Origin: Candidatus Poribacteria bacterium
GTDB taxonomy: Bacteria > Poribacteria > WGA-4E > WGA-3G
Reading direction: 5' to 3'
Assembly: GCA_022825665.1 (NCBI GenBank)
Contig: JAJDWI010000070.1
Location: forward strand, 1 to 34,244
Length of the DNA stretch: 34,244 nt
Shown here: positions 22,258 to 30,672 of the stretch, piece by piece
How the letters are laid out: each line of letters begins with the position of its first letter
How positions within the stretch are numbered: position 1 is the stretch's first letter
Translations under genes and position numbers: made by a program
Notes under the pieces: generated by a model
What the model saw: only the letters and a program-made list of their open reading frames with translations
The model's database searches: none
Told to the model about the DNA's origin: nothing

Positions 22258-24579
22258 ATGAAACATTACACGTTCCTTTCCATTCTCATCTTCATCCAAT
22301 TACTATCTGGTCTGATACACACAAATGCTCAAACACAGCATGGTTATATCCGTTTTGATTGTCCTGATGTTCCAACTGCAATGTTTAAGTTTGATCTAAA
22401 CCGTGAACTGATTAACCATATCTCAACAGACGATATATTTATAGGAATTGATAACCTATTGATCCACACTTATGATAAAGAAGATGGTCTCTATGATAAC
22501 TTAGTTGAATATTATGGTCAGGTTATAACTCAAAAGGGTTGGGTAAGTTATGATGAAGATGAAATCAAACATATATCCTTTATTATCAGTTCTAACACAG
22601 ATAGTGATTCGGTTGAAGGCATCTTAGTCATTGCTAATAGTAGATTCGTAGTCCATTTGCTAAATATCGTAGGAAATATACCACAACAACAGATAGGCAC
22701 AATATTAGCAAACTTAAACATACTCGGTATATGGATACCCGAATTAAAATCACTTGGACAACCTATAGATACAACAAATGACCAACCAGAACCAAATATT
22801 GTTAAACAAGAGGAGATACTCCTTAATAGAAAATCACCCACTATACTTCGGACAATTGAGGACTCTCCAATATCCACTGCAAGGTTCTCCGAGACTATAG
22901 TTGAATCTCTTAATGGAGATTGGAAATACAACGAACTACCAATAAAGAAAGTTGAAGTAAACTCACAAACAACGAGGCAAAACTCAAAACACAAAGATAG
23001 ATTAAACACGATACGAGATATTCTATACGATAATATGTATTCTTCAGATGGACCAGAAGACTTTAATGTGATTCTGGATAGATTGACAAATTCTGATGCA
23101 TTCGCATATATAGAGAAGGTAATGGTTAATACAGATGAACAATGGATTAAAATCAGTGTAGAAGACATTCGACAAAAAAACGAAGGTCAAATTATACTCT
23201 CAAAACAGTTTCATACAAGTGAAGCACATCCATTACATGAGATACATGTCAAAGGTCTAAAGAAAATTCAACCAAATGTAATTCAGTCTACACTTGAAGA
23301 TGGACCAACTGAGATTGTAAATGCATCAGAACATATATCTAACACGATTCCAGAACTTGATATTGTGGAACTTGATATTGAAAAGTTCAGTCAACAACGA
23401 ATTGCGAAAATCACTGTTCAGGAAAAACCATTGCAAGTTACCTCCTATACAACAGCAATGCCAAGAATAGGGTTAAACCGTGTAACAGGTTGGGAACTTG
23501 GAGCGCGCGTAGAAACTGGTTTCCGTCCTAAGCAAAATACAGACTACTCCCCATTTGCCTATGGATGGAATTCTAACCTTCAAATTACTGAAAACAAGAC
23601 CAATCTTTATGCACAATTCGGTTATGGATTTGGCAATGACCAACCGTATTATCAGTTTAGTGGTAATTATTTCTGGAGTTATAGAGAACCATGGAAATTC
23701 GGTTTTTCAGCACAATACCAACACGCATTTTCAACTTTAAACACAGATTTGCATGCTGGATATGACGAAAGCAGTTCTTTATTCTTCCGTCTGTTTGGTG
23801 TGCCAGATCATCAAGATTACTATTTGAGGAAAGGATCAGAAGTTTCTGTTCTCTGGTTTACCAATAGATCAGACAGTTTGAAATTATCGCTGTTTTGGGA
23901 AACGCATGAGAGTCTGGATAAATCAACAGATTGGCATTTTTTCAATATGAGATCTAACAGTAAAATGCGTGAAAATCTAACAATCACTCCATCCCAACTT
24001 CGCAGCATATACTTAAAGACTGACTTCAACAATAGACAAAATCATCTGGGTTGGCACAATACATTCATAATCGAACATAGTAACCCATCCTTTGGATCAG
24101 ACTTCAATTGGACGCGAACGCAGGCACATGTTAGATATGCCTTTCCTATAGGAAGAAACCAGTTCCGGAGTAGATTCGTCTTGAGTACTGCATTGGGTAA
24201 GTATACTGAAAATCAGGAAGGACCAGCACTCCTACCAACACAAAGGCAGTTTATATTAGGAGGAATTGGAACACTCAACGGATATCCTCAAAATACATTT
24301 TTTGGTGATGAAGGATACCTAATGAATGTAGAATTACTTTTAGGAATACCAAAGATTATTGAAATCAATATACTAAAATATTTCCATACAGTATTACTCT
24401 TTGATATTGGACAGGTATGGAATGAATACCGTACTGGATGGAATTTTGAACCAAAAGCCAGTGCTGGCATAGGTGTACAAGTATCATCTGATGTAGACAT
24501 TTTACGATTTAACATTGCTAAAGCGTTATATTCAAAACAGGATATACAGTATAATTTGATGGTTTTTTATAGCTTTTAA
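22258..24579 (+). CDS. Omp85-like outer-membrane barrel protein with DUF4252-like N-terminus (copy 1)
   Basis: 773 aa from the ATG at 22258, chosen because it places a clean signal peptide (MKHYTFLSILIFIQLL, cleavage near NAQ) at the N-terminus; no clear ribosome binding site. Residues ~25-175 resemble the DUF4252 pattern (YYGQVITQKGWV..., VVHLLNIVGNIPQQQIGTIL). A POTRA-like unit lies at about 323-400 (HEIHVKGLKKIQPNVIQSTL). The rest is an aromatic, alternating C-terminal barrel of the bacterial surface antigen/Omp85 type, ending in the outer-membrane signature FYSF. The usual VRGF-like lid motif appears as LNGYP (about 670-674). BamA and TamA have five and three POTRAs; only one is evident here. 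First gene of a four-gene operon. Confidence 0.82.
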   Translation: MKHYTFLSILIFIQLLSGLIHTNAQTQHGYIRFDCPDVPTAMFKFDLNRELINHISTDDIFIGIDNLLIHTYDKEDGLYDNLVEYYGQVITQKGWVSYDEDEIKHISFIISSNTDSDSVEGILVIANSRFVVHLLNIVGNIPQQQIGTILANLNILGIWIPELKSLGQPIDTTNDQPEPNIVKQEEILLNRKSPTILRTIEDSPISTARFSETIVESLNGDWKYNELPIKKVEVNSQTTRQNSKHKDRLNTIRDILYDNMYSSDGPEDFNVILDRLTNSDAFAYIEKVMVNTDEQWIKISVEDIRQKNEGQIILSKQFHTSEAHPLHEIHVKGLKKIQPNVIQSTLEDGPTEIVNASEHISNTIPELDIVELDIEKFSQQRIAKITVQEKPLQVTSYTTAMPRIGLNRVTGWELGARVETGFRPKQNTDYSPFAYGWNSNLQITENKTNLYAQFGYGFGNDQPYYQFSGNYFWSYREPWKFGFSAQYQHAFSTLNTDLHAGYDESSSLFFRLFGVPDHQDYYLRKGSEVSVLWFTNRSDSLKLSLFWETHESLDKSTDWHFFNMRSNSKMRENLTITPSQLRSIYLKTDFNNRQNHLGWHNTFIIEHSNPSFGSDFNWTRTQAHVRYAFPIGRNQFRSRFVLSTALGKYTENQEGPALLPTQRQFILGGIGTLNGYPQNTFFGDEGYLMNVELLLGIPKIIEINILKYFHTVLLFDIGQVWNEYRTGWNFEPKASAGIGVQVSSDVDILRFNIAKALYSKQDIQYNLMVFYSF

Positions 24580-24643
24580 ATACCTTATTTAATTAATGGG
24601 GTTTAATTTGCAAATAAATTACAAATATGAGGAAAAATGACGA

Positions 24644-25750
24644 ATGAAAAGCAACAAAAACAAGATTTCATTTCTTGTCTCATTATGTATACATATTATT
24701 TTGATTTTGGCTATATCACCATTTCTCATTAAAAACCTATATGAAACTGAAGACAACTTATCGTTAGTTTTTTTTAAAGCAGAATCACAAGAACCTCTGA
24801 AAAGACGTAAAATGCTTGAACATCAGACTGTTAAACCGAAACTCAGAATGGCAAGTGGTTCACCATCTATTTCACAGGCTGCTCCAAAATACTCTCCAGA
24901 GATGAATCCCCCAAAAGCCCAAATAATTGAAGAAATTGCACCAGAAATAGTCACTTTTGCTGATATTCCGACAACAGATTCGTATTCCTTACCCAATTCA
25001 AGCTTCGGAAAGGATAATGATGCAGCGGGACCTGTTGTTATTCCTGAATTTCGTGGTTCTGGTGGAGATAAGACAGGTATAGGACGTGGTGGGTCAGGAA
25101 CAGGTAAAGGTGGAGGATTCGGTAAAGGTTTAGTAGGTGTGGCAGACGTTGAAGGTCTTGGTTCTATAGGTGATGATTTTGGAAAAACAGATCTTGGAAC
25201 TTTCATATCTGATGTAATGCCCGGACACGGTTTTGTCGGTCAGTTATACGTCCCTGGCAGCACTATTCGTCAAATGCCTGATTTCAAGAGGTTGAAACCG
25301 ATCTACACCTTTGCGACGGCAAATATAGATGTACCTAAAAGAAATTTCACACAAGGATTTCCTACGCCAGATAAACAGGAAGTTTTAGAAAATTTCGCGA
25401 TACTATTCCGAGCTAAATTGGCAATAAATAAACCCGGTGTCTATGAGTTTATGTTAAATTCTGATGACGGATCAAAGTTATATATTAACGGTAAATTGGT
25501 TGTAGATAACGATGGTGTTCACGCCACAATCAGTAGAAGATCTCATATTAAACTAAACGCTGGATTTCACCCAATTGAGATACATTATTTTCAAGGACCA
25601 AGGCATGCAATTGCGTTACAATGGTTCTATAAACCTCCTAATGGTTCCAGACGTATTGTGCCACCTTCAGTAATTTTCCATCCAGATGATTCTGATGTGC
25701 CTGATGCACTAAAAAAGATAAAACAACGATTAAAAAACACCTCCAAGTAA
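24644..25750 (+). CDS. TonB-like membrane anchor with PA14 domain
   Basis: 368 aa. An N-terminal helix (about 9-29, SFLVSLCIHIILILAISPFLI) resembles the anchor of TonB-type energy transducers. A long periplasmic linker follows, proline- and then glycine-rich (about 138-165, GSGGDKTGIGRGGSG). The C-terminus (about 213-345) is a PA14 domain: YEFMLNSDDGSKLYINGKLVVDNDGVHA, then HPIEIHYFQGPRHAIALQW. There is no TonB C-terminal domain. PA14 domains usually bind carbohydrate or glycoprotein. GAGG lies about 10 nt before the ATG. It sits between two paralogous barrel proteins (64- and 21-bp gaps), so it probably bridges the inner membrane to an outer-membrane complex (inference). Confidence 0.85.
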   Translation: MKSNKNKISFLVSLCIHIILILAISPFLIKNLYETEDNLSLVFFKAESQEPLKRRKMLEHQTVKPKLRMASGSPSISQAAPKYSPEMNPPKAQIIEEIAPEIVTFADIPTTDSYSLPNSSFGKDNDAAGPVVIPEFRGSGGDKTGIGRGGSGTGKGGGFGKGLVGVADVEGLGSIGDDFGKTDLGTFISDVMPGHGFVGQLYVPGSTIRQMPDFKRLKPIYTFATANIDVPKRNFTQGFPTPDKQEVLENFAILFRAKLAINKPGVYEFMLNSDDGSKLYINGKLVVDNDGVHATISRRSHIKLNAGFHPIEIHYFQGPRHAIALQWFYKPPNGSRRIVPPSVIFHPDDSDVPDALKKIKQRLKNTSK

Positions 25751-25771
25751 TAGAATAAGATACTTGATAAA

Positions 25772-28123
25772 ATGAAATATACGATCATTATATTATGCAT
25801 TTTACTTTTATGTTTACCTGTATCTGCACAGGAAAACACTGGAAGAGTTAATTTCAAGTGGTATAATTCCCCTTCACCAGAATATGAACTCAATTTGGAT
25901 CAGAGTACCATTACAGATTTATTGGAAGCACCAAGTGACGACATCCTCTCATTATATAAGACTGTAAACAATATATATTTAGGTAGCTATCACAGACAAG
26001 GATTGAATTATGAACAAATGCTTACATATTACAAAAATAGACTCAAAGCACGTGGATGGAACATATATCAAAAAAACGAATCGCTAATCATTTTTACTCT
26101 CAGACCAAAGGATTATGTTGTAGGAATCTTTGTTATTGTACATAGTGGAAATGACGTTTTCTTGATAAACATATTAGGTAAAATCACACCTAAAAGAGTT
26201 ACAGATCTATTAAGAAATATCAAACTACTCGGTATTGACATACCTCAGTTAAATAAACTAACACAACTACCTGAATCTGTAATTGCTCCGCCATCTGAAA
26301 CTAAAGAAAATTCAATCACGCAAAAAAGTGCTACTGTTCCTGACATTGATGAATCAGACTTTGCACCACCCATATCCACATGGTTGTACGAAGGACTTCC
26401 TATAGACGATTTCATTGTACGCAATACAAAGGGTAATGAGATAGATACGATATTCAAGTTTCTTGAAAATGGTTCAGGTGACATAGAATATGTACTACCA
26501 CTGATTAATAATTCACTAAATATAGACAGAAAAATCACACTAAAAATGGCAGAAGAGCAAGGTAACAACATCGCTGTCCTTAATGTAGAGAATCGTAAAA
26601 GGACAAAGTCAAAGTCAATATCCGTACTCAGGTCTCTAACAATAACAAGCGCAGGTGCAAGCAAAAAGATAAAATCTTCCACGACTAAACTTGATATTGA
26701 TGATTTATTTCCTCAGGCAGCGACCCGATTCAGGGCAGGGGATGCACCTATTCATGAGTTACGTATCGAAGGAAATCAGAAGATACATGAGGATGACATA
26801 CGACAGACACTGAATAACGGTTCAGAGAACATTGAACGCGCATTGACAACACTTTTTAAAGTAATGCCCTATTTTAAGGAAATAAAGCTCCAAGTCAATG
26901 AAGAAAATTTCAGTCGTGTAGCAACAATTACCGTATCTGAAAAAGTACTCTCTTCAACCACATATCTCGGTTTACGTCCTCCGCTATTTCTCGGATTTAA
27001 TAGAGTTAATGATTGGGAATTTGGCACTGGATTTCAAACAGGTAAACCAACAACTGTTGGTCCGTTATGGATATGGGAAGTGAAAGATACACTTGATACT
27101 CAGACCTATAATTTATATGGGAAAATAAGTTACACGCTTGGAAATCCACACTATCATTATGATGCAGGAGGAAGGATTAACTGGGGTAAACCATATTTTT
27201 GGCATTTCGGATTGACTGCAAATATTTACCGACAGACTGATACAGTTGCACCAGAACTATTTTTGGATTACAATGAGAGTATATCAGATATTCGAAATAT
27301 ATTAGGTTATACTGACCTGTATAATTATTATTTAAGAGAAGGTTTTGCAATTGGTTTACGATGGAGTCCTATGTTACCAACTCACTCCTTCAAACTCGGT
27401 TTTAATGCCGAATCACATGAAAGCCTACAAAAAAGCACTGATTGGCAAATGCTGCAATGGGCATTCCCTGATATGAAATCAAGGAACAATCCTGCAATCA
27501 ACCAAGGTAAGATGCACAGTCTATCTTTTCAATATGATTTCAATACACGAGCAGATTATCTAGGATGGCATAATACCTTGCTAATTGAACATAGTAATAC
27601 ATCATTAGGTTCAGATTTTGATTTCACTCGTGCTCAATTACACCTACGTTATGCTTTTCCTTTAGACAACAACAACATTAGAACTCGTTTGCTCTTCGGT
27701 TTCTCAGATAAATCTCTACCAATACAAAGACAGTTAGCAATCAGTGGTTTAGGCGGATTGAGAGGTTATTCCTTATATGTTCCAGCAGACGAAACTGAAA
27801 AAGAAGCATCCAAAAAACCTTGGTATGGATATTCACAATATGCATTTATGGGTGACCGAGGGTTTTTACTTAACGTAGAATTTCATTATCGCTTGAAAAA
27901 TCTGACAAGTTTAAGTTTCTTTGAGTATACATATCTTATATTCTTCATTGACGAAGGACAAGTATGGAATGTTTCAGACAGCGCATTCACCTTTGATCCA
28001 AAAGCGGATGTAGGGATCGGTTTTCAGTTAGGTGAGGCAGGTCAAATCAGATTCAATATTGCCAAAACATTAGATTCTTGGAAAGGTTACCATTTCTCCT
28101 TTAGTTGGTATCACGGTTTTTAG
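25772..28123 (+). CDS. Omp85-like outer-membrane barrel protein with DUF4252-like N-terminus (copy 2)
   Basis: 783 aa, paralogue of 22258-24579. Signal peptide MKYTIIILCILLLCLPVSAQ. DUF4252-like region (about 30-170; YYKNRLKARGWNIY, VFLINILGKITPKRVTDLL). The POTRA at about 323-395 is clearer than in copy 1 (HELRIEGNQKIHEDDIRQTLNNG ... ITVSEKV). A C-terminal barrel carries LGGLRGY (about 658-664), close to the Omp85 lid motif, and ends SWYHGF with terminal phenylalanine. Copies 1 and 2 share YYLR, LGWHNT(F/L)(I/L)IEHSN and FNIAK blocks in the barrel, so the barrels diverged after duplication. The next gene starts 8 bp after the stop. Confidence 0.85.
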   Translation: MKYTIIILCILLLCLPVSAQENTGRVNFKWYNSPSPEYELNLDQSTITDLLEAPSDDILSLYKTVNNIYLGSYHRQGLNYEQMLTYYKNRLKARGWNIYQKNESLIIFTLRPKDYVVGIFVIVHSGNDVFLINILGKITPKRVTDLLRNIKLLGIDIPQLNKLTQLPESVIAPPSETKENSITQKSATVPDIDESDFAPPISTWLYEGLPIDDFIVRNTKGNEIDTIFKFLENGSGDIEYVLPLINNSLNIDRKITLKMAEEQGNNIAVLNVENRKRTKSKSISVLRSLTITSAGASKKIKSSTTKLDIDDLFPQAATRFRAGDAPIHELRIEGNQKIHEDDIRQTLNNGSENIERALTTLFKVMPYFKEIKLQVNEENFSRVATITVSEKVLSSTTYLGLRPPLFLGFNRVNDWEFGTGFQTGKPTTVGPLWIWEVKDTLDTQTYNLYGKISYTLGNPHYHYDAGGRINWGKPYFWHFGLTANIYRQTDTVAPELFLDYNESISDIRNILGYTDLYNYYLREGFAIGLRWSPMLPTHSFKLGFNAESHESLQKSTDWQMLQWAFPDMKSRNNPAINQGKMHSLSFQYDFNTRADYLGWHNTLLIEHSNTSLGSDFDFTRAQLHLRYAFPLDNNNIRTRLLFGFSDKSLPIQRQLAISGLGGLRGYSLYVPADETEKEASKKPWYGYSQYAFMGDRGFLLNVEFHYRLKNLTSLSFFEYTYLIFFIDEGQVWNVSDSAFTFDPKADVGIGFQLGEAGQIRFNIAKTLDSWKGYHFSFSWYHGF

Positions 28124-28131
28124 TAAATAAT

Positions 28132-28863
28132 ATGCGTATTTTTATATTAATAATCATCAGCATTACAACATTCATCCCTAATTTGTCTCTGGAATCTGAA
28201 TCGTTTCTTGAGCATGATTTTACCTTTGTTCGTCTACAATATTCTGGCAGACTCACACAACTAAGTAATTGGCGTGTAGACTGGCCTGCATCAGATCGCA
28301 ATTTTATCTATCAACTTAGAAAGCAAACGAATATTGATGTTGCTCCAGATAGTATTAGAATACCTGTAGGATCAGAGGATTTATTCAATTATCCATTTGC
28401 TTACATTCTTGAAGTAGGTAGTATGCGTTTGAATAAAGCAGAAGCAAAGAATTTGCGAGAATATTTACTCCGTGGTGGGTTTATCTTTGTTGATGATTTC
28501 CATGGTGGATTAGAATGGGATAGGTTTTATTCTGAACTAAAAAAAATATTTCCAAATCGTGAACCTATAGATATTCCTGTAGATCATCATATTTTCAATT
28601 GTTTTTATAAAATCGAAAAACTGATTCAGATACCCGGTTTGCGTGCCTTATATAGTGGCAGGACTTATGAACGTTTTGATGGACATCCTGCTCGGTATCT
28701 TGGAATGTTTGACGATAGAGGTCGAATTATGATGTTGATCTGCTTTAATTCTGATCTTGGAGATGCTTGGGAACATGCTGCAGAGGCATCATATCCACGT
28801 GAATATTCTAATATAGCCTTGAAAATCGGTATCAATGCAGTCATCTATTCCTTGACGCATTAA
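28132..28863 (+). CDS. DUF4159 family exported protein (copy 2)
   Basis: 243 aa. The ATG at 28132 gives a signal peptide (MRIFILIIISITTFIPNLSL); a TTG 27 bp earlier overlaps the preceding gene and disrupts it. With no clear ribosome binding site and an 8-bp gap, translation is probably coupled to the barrel gene. DUF4159 landmarks are all present: FTFVRLQYSG, WRVDWPASDRNFIYQLRKQ, LFNYPFAYILE, LREYLLRGGFIFVDDFHG, FDDRGRIMMLICFNSDLGDAW, GINAVIYSLTH. Closely similar to the protein at 9816. It ends the envelope operon and converges with holA 63 bp away; no terminator is obvious between them. Confidence 0.87.
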   Translation: MRIFILIIISITTFIPNLSLESESFLEHDFTFVRLQYSGRLTQLSNWRVDWPASDRNFIYQLRKQTNIDVAPDSIRIPVGSEDLFNYPFAYILEVGSMRLNKAEAKNLREYLLRGGFIFVDDFHGGLEWDRFYSELKKIFPNREPIDIPVDHHIFNCFYKIEKLIQIPGLRALYSGRTYERFDGHPARYLGMFDDRGRIMMLICFNSDLGDAWEHAAEASYPREYSNIALKIGINAVIYSLTH

Positions 28864-28926
28864 TCATGTGTATTCACCAAGAATCTTCTATTCTTACTTC
28901 TAATTTCTAACAATTTAAAAACACAA

Positions 28927-30330
28927 TTAATTCCACCGAGGCTTTGAACTGGTGCAAATTTCATATACCAACTGTTCAAGTAGAAGACCCTTATCATCAT
29001 TAGTTGTCATAAATTGTGTTCGGACATCCAAAGTCTTTTCAACTGCGGCTAACAGTTCGTCCAACGTGAAAGTGTGTAAAGTTTGAAATATTTTAAACAC
29101 TGGAAAAGGGTGTCGTTTTAGAATATTATAATCTGTCGTTTTGGGGAAAATATCTGCCATTTCTTCTGACAATGGTTTAAGGATTTTCTCCGTAAAATTC
29201 TCAAACCGCATCTGTCTTCCAATTGGTTTATATCCTTTTTTTACTGCAATTAATTTGGCTTGTAGAGTCAACCGAAGATGGCTTGTAATTGCGCCAATAA
29301 CTAAATGTGGACTCGTTCCACTTGCTAATACCTCGCGTAGACTTTTAATACCGAATCGCGCAGAACGTTTCCCTATTGCATCTGTCAGATCAAACATTAC
29401 ATCAAAATTAGTCTGAGTTACCAGATTACGGACATCAGTTTCATCTATTTGTTGCTTATCTCCAACATAGTTGATGATCTTGTTTATTGCCTCAGCAATA
29501 GTGTGCATATCTCCACCAGTACGGTTTCGAAGTTGTTCGAATGCACGTGGTGTAATTTTCTTATCATAAGATGCAAACTTGTCTACGACCTTCCTATAGA
29601 GTGGATCACGATTGAGAGAGGTGCCCTTTTCTAAAGGGTCACAGGAAACATATCTACCAACTTTCTGTATTGCTTTAGCGAATTTATTGTTCTTACTAAC
29701 TTCATCCTTTACAATAAAGATTAGCACACTCGTTTTTGGTAGGTCGCCTTCAAGCCATTCTAACAAAAGGTCTGCATCACCATTATTACTGCTTGTTTCT
29801 GTATTGGTTTCAATCTGCGATGCAAGTTGCGGTAACCCACTAAAGAAAGTTCTGACATCCTCATTCACCCCACTACCAAGGGAGTCATACAATTCATCCA
29901 CAGCACTATTGTATTCTTCACCCCCATCTGCAATCTGTTGGATTGATACACCCAGAATCTTGGTAATCTCTGTAACACATTTCTGTACATCATCTTTAGA
30001 CTTCATTATCTCCTGAATGCTGGTTAAAGGGGATGTTTTTCGTGTCTGTGTTTTGAATCCCGGAAAATTATCTACTATCACTACTCTCCATTCTGACATC
30101 ATAGGATAAAGTTCTACGTTGCTGAGAATATCTTTCATAGATACATTGCTACCGTCTATATGTGATATATTGAAATCGCGAGTGTCAGGTGGTAGCAATT
30201 TATCCACCATCTGTTTAAGTGTGCCTTCAATAAGAAAGGTCTCCTTACCACAGAGAAGATAAACAGGCGCAACTTTTTTATTGTCAATTTCACTCAGTAT
30301 ATTTGTCTTCTTTTCAGGATTCTGTTTCAT
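28927..30330 (-). CDS. holA: DNA polymerase III subunit delta
   Basis: 467 aa; loads the beta clamp as part of the clamp-loader complex. The N-terminal signature PVYLLCGKETFLIEGTLKQ (22-40), WRVVIVDNFP (81-90), SVLIFIVKDE (201-210), the collar-side blocks RTGGDMHTIAEAINKI and DVRNLVTQTNFDVMFDLTDAIGKRS, and the C-terminal helical domain fit HolA. Typical HolA proteins are about 330-350 aa. The excess is an insertion between about residues 92 and 185, predicted helical and charged, ending in TNTETSSNNGD. It lies 29 bp downstream of the FmdB-like gene on the same strand. Confidence 0.9.
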   Translation of the reverse strand: MKQNPEKKTNILSEIDNKKVAPVYLLCGKETFLIEGTLKQMVDKLLPPDTRDFNISHIDGSNVSMKDILSNVELYPMMSEWRVVIVDNFPGFKTQTRKTSPLTSIQEIMKSKDDVQKCVTEITKILGVSIQQIADGGEEYNSAVDELYDSLGSGVNEDVRTFFSGLPQLASQIETNTETSSNNGDADLLLEWLEGDLPKTSVLIFIVKDEVSKNNKFAKAIQKVGRYVSCDPLEKGTSLNRDPLYRKVVDKFASYDKKITPRAFEQLRNRTGGDMHTIAEAINKIINYVGDKQQIDETDVRNLVTQTNFDVMFDLTDAIGKRSARFGIKSLREVLASGTSPHLVIGAITSHLRLTLQAKLIAVKKGYKPIGRQMRFENFTEKILKPLSEEMADIFPKTTDYNILKRHPFPVFKIFQTLHTFTLDELLAAVEKTLDVRTQFMTTNDDKGLLLEQLVYEICTSSKPRWN

Positions 30331-30359
30331 CAGGACAAACTGTCACTGTTAGGAATCGC

Positions 30360-30542
30360 TCATGTAGCGTTATCGGTGGTGACATCCTTTTTTGAACCAG
30401 TGGTTGCAAAAGCAGATAGACGTTTACTTGTATCGGTAGTCCCGCATTCAGGACAATTATAGAGTTTCTTGTCATCATTTGTACGTTGAAGCACTTCAAA
30501 CCGATTCTTACATGTGTTGCATTGATATTCGTATATTGGCAT
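30360..30542 (-). CDS. FmdB family zinc-ribbon protein
   Basis: 60 aa. The internal ATG giving MPIYEYQC is chosen over one 19 codons upstream because MPxYEYxC is the invariant start of the family; a purine-rich GAAAGAG lies just before it. Two CxxC pairs (C8/C11, C30/C33) form a zinc ribbon, and the tail has the usual low-complexity end. Named after a putative formamidase regulator, but the family's role is unsettled. It precedes holA by 29 bp and is probably co-transcribed with it. Confidence 0.87.
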   Translation of the reverse strand: MPIYEYQCNTCKNRFEVLQRTNDDKKLYNCPECGTTDTSKRLSAFATTGSKKDVTTDNAT

Positions 30543-30672
30543 TGTTCTCTTTCTATAGATTCTAATGTATTGTTGAGTGTCTACCTCTGTGTTGTCCAAT
30601 AATTGGGAATCTGTAGAAACGATCTACGATCGTGACCTACCCAGATGAAACTTGACAGAGTATATAACTTTA

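Noticed and set aside
22548-23168. 206-codon minus-strand frame
   Set aside because: It lies wholly inside the first barrel gene, has no family resemblance, and is explained by the codon use of the plus-strand gene.
26245-26682. 145-codon minus-strand frame
   Set aside because: Antisense shadow of the second barrel gene with no ribosome binding site or family.
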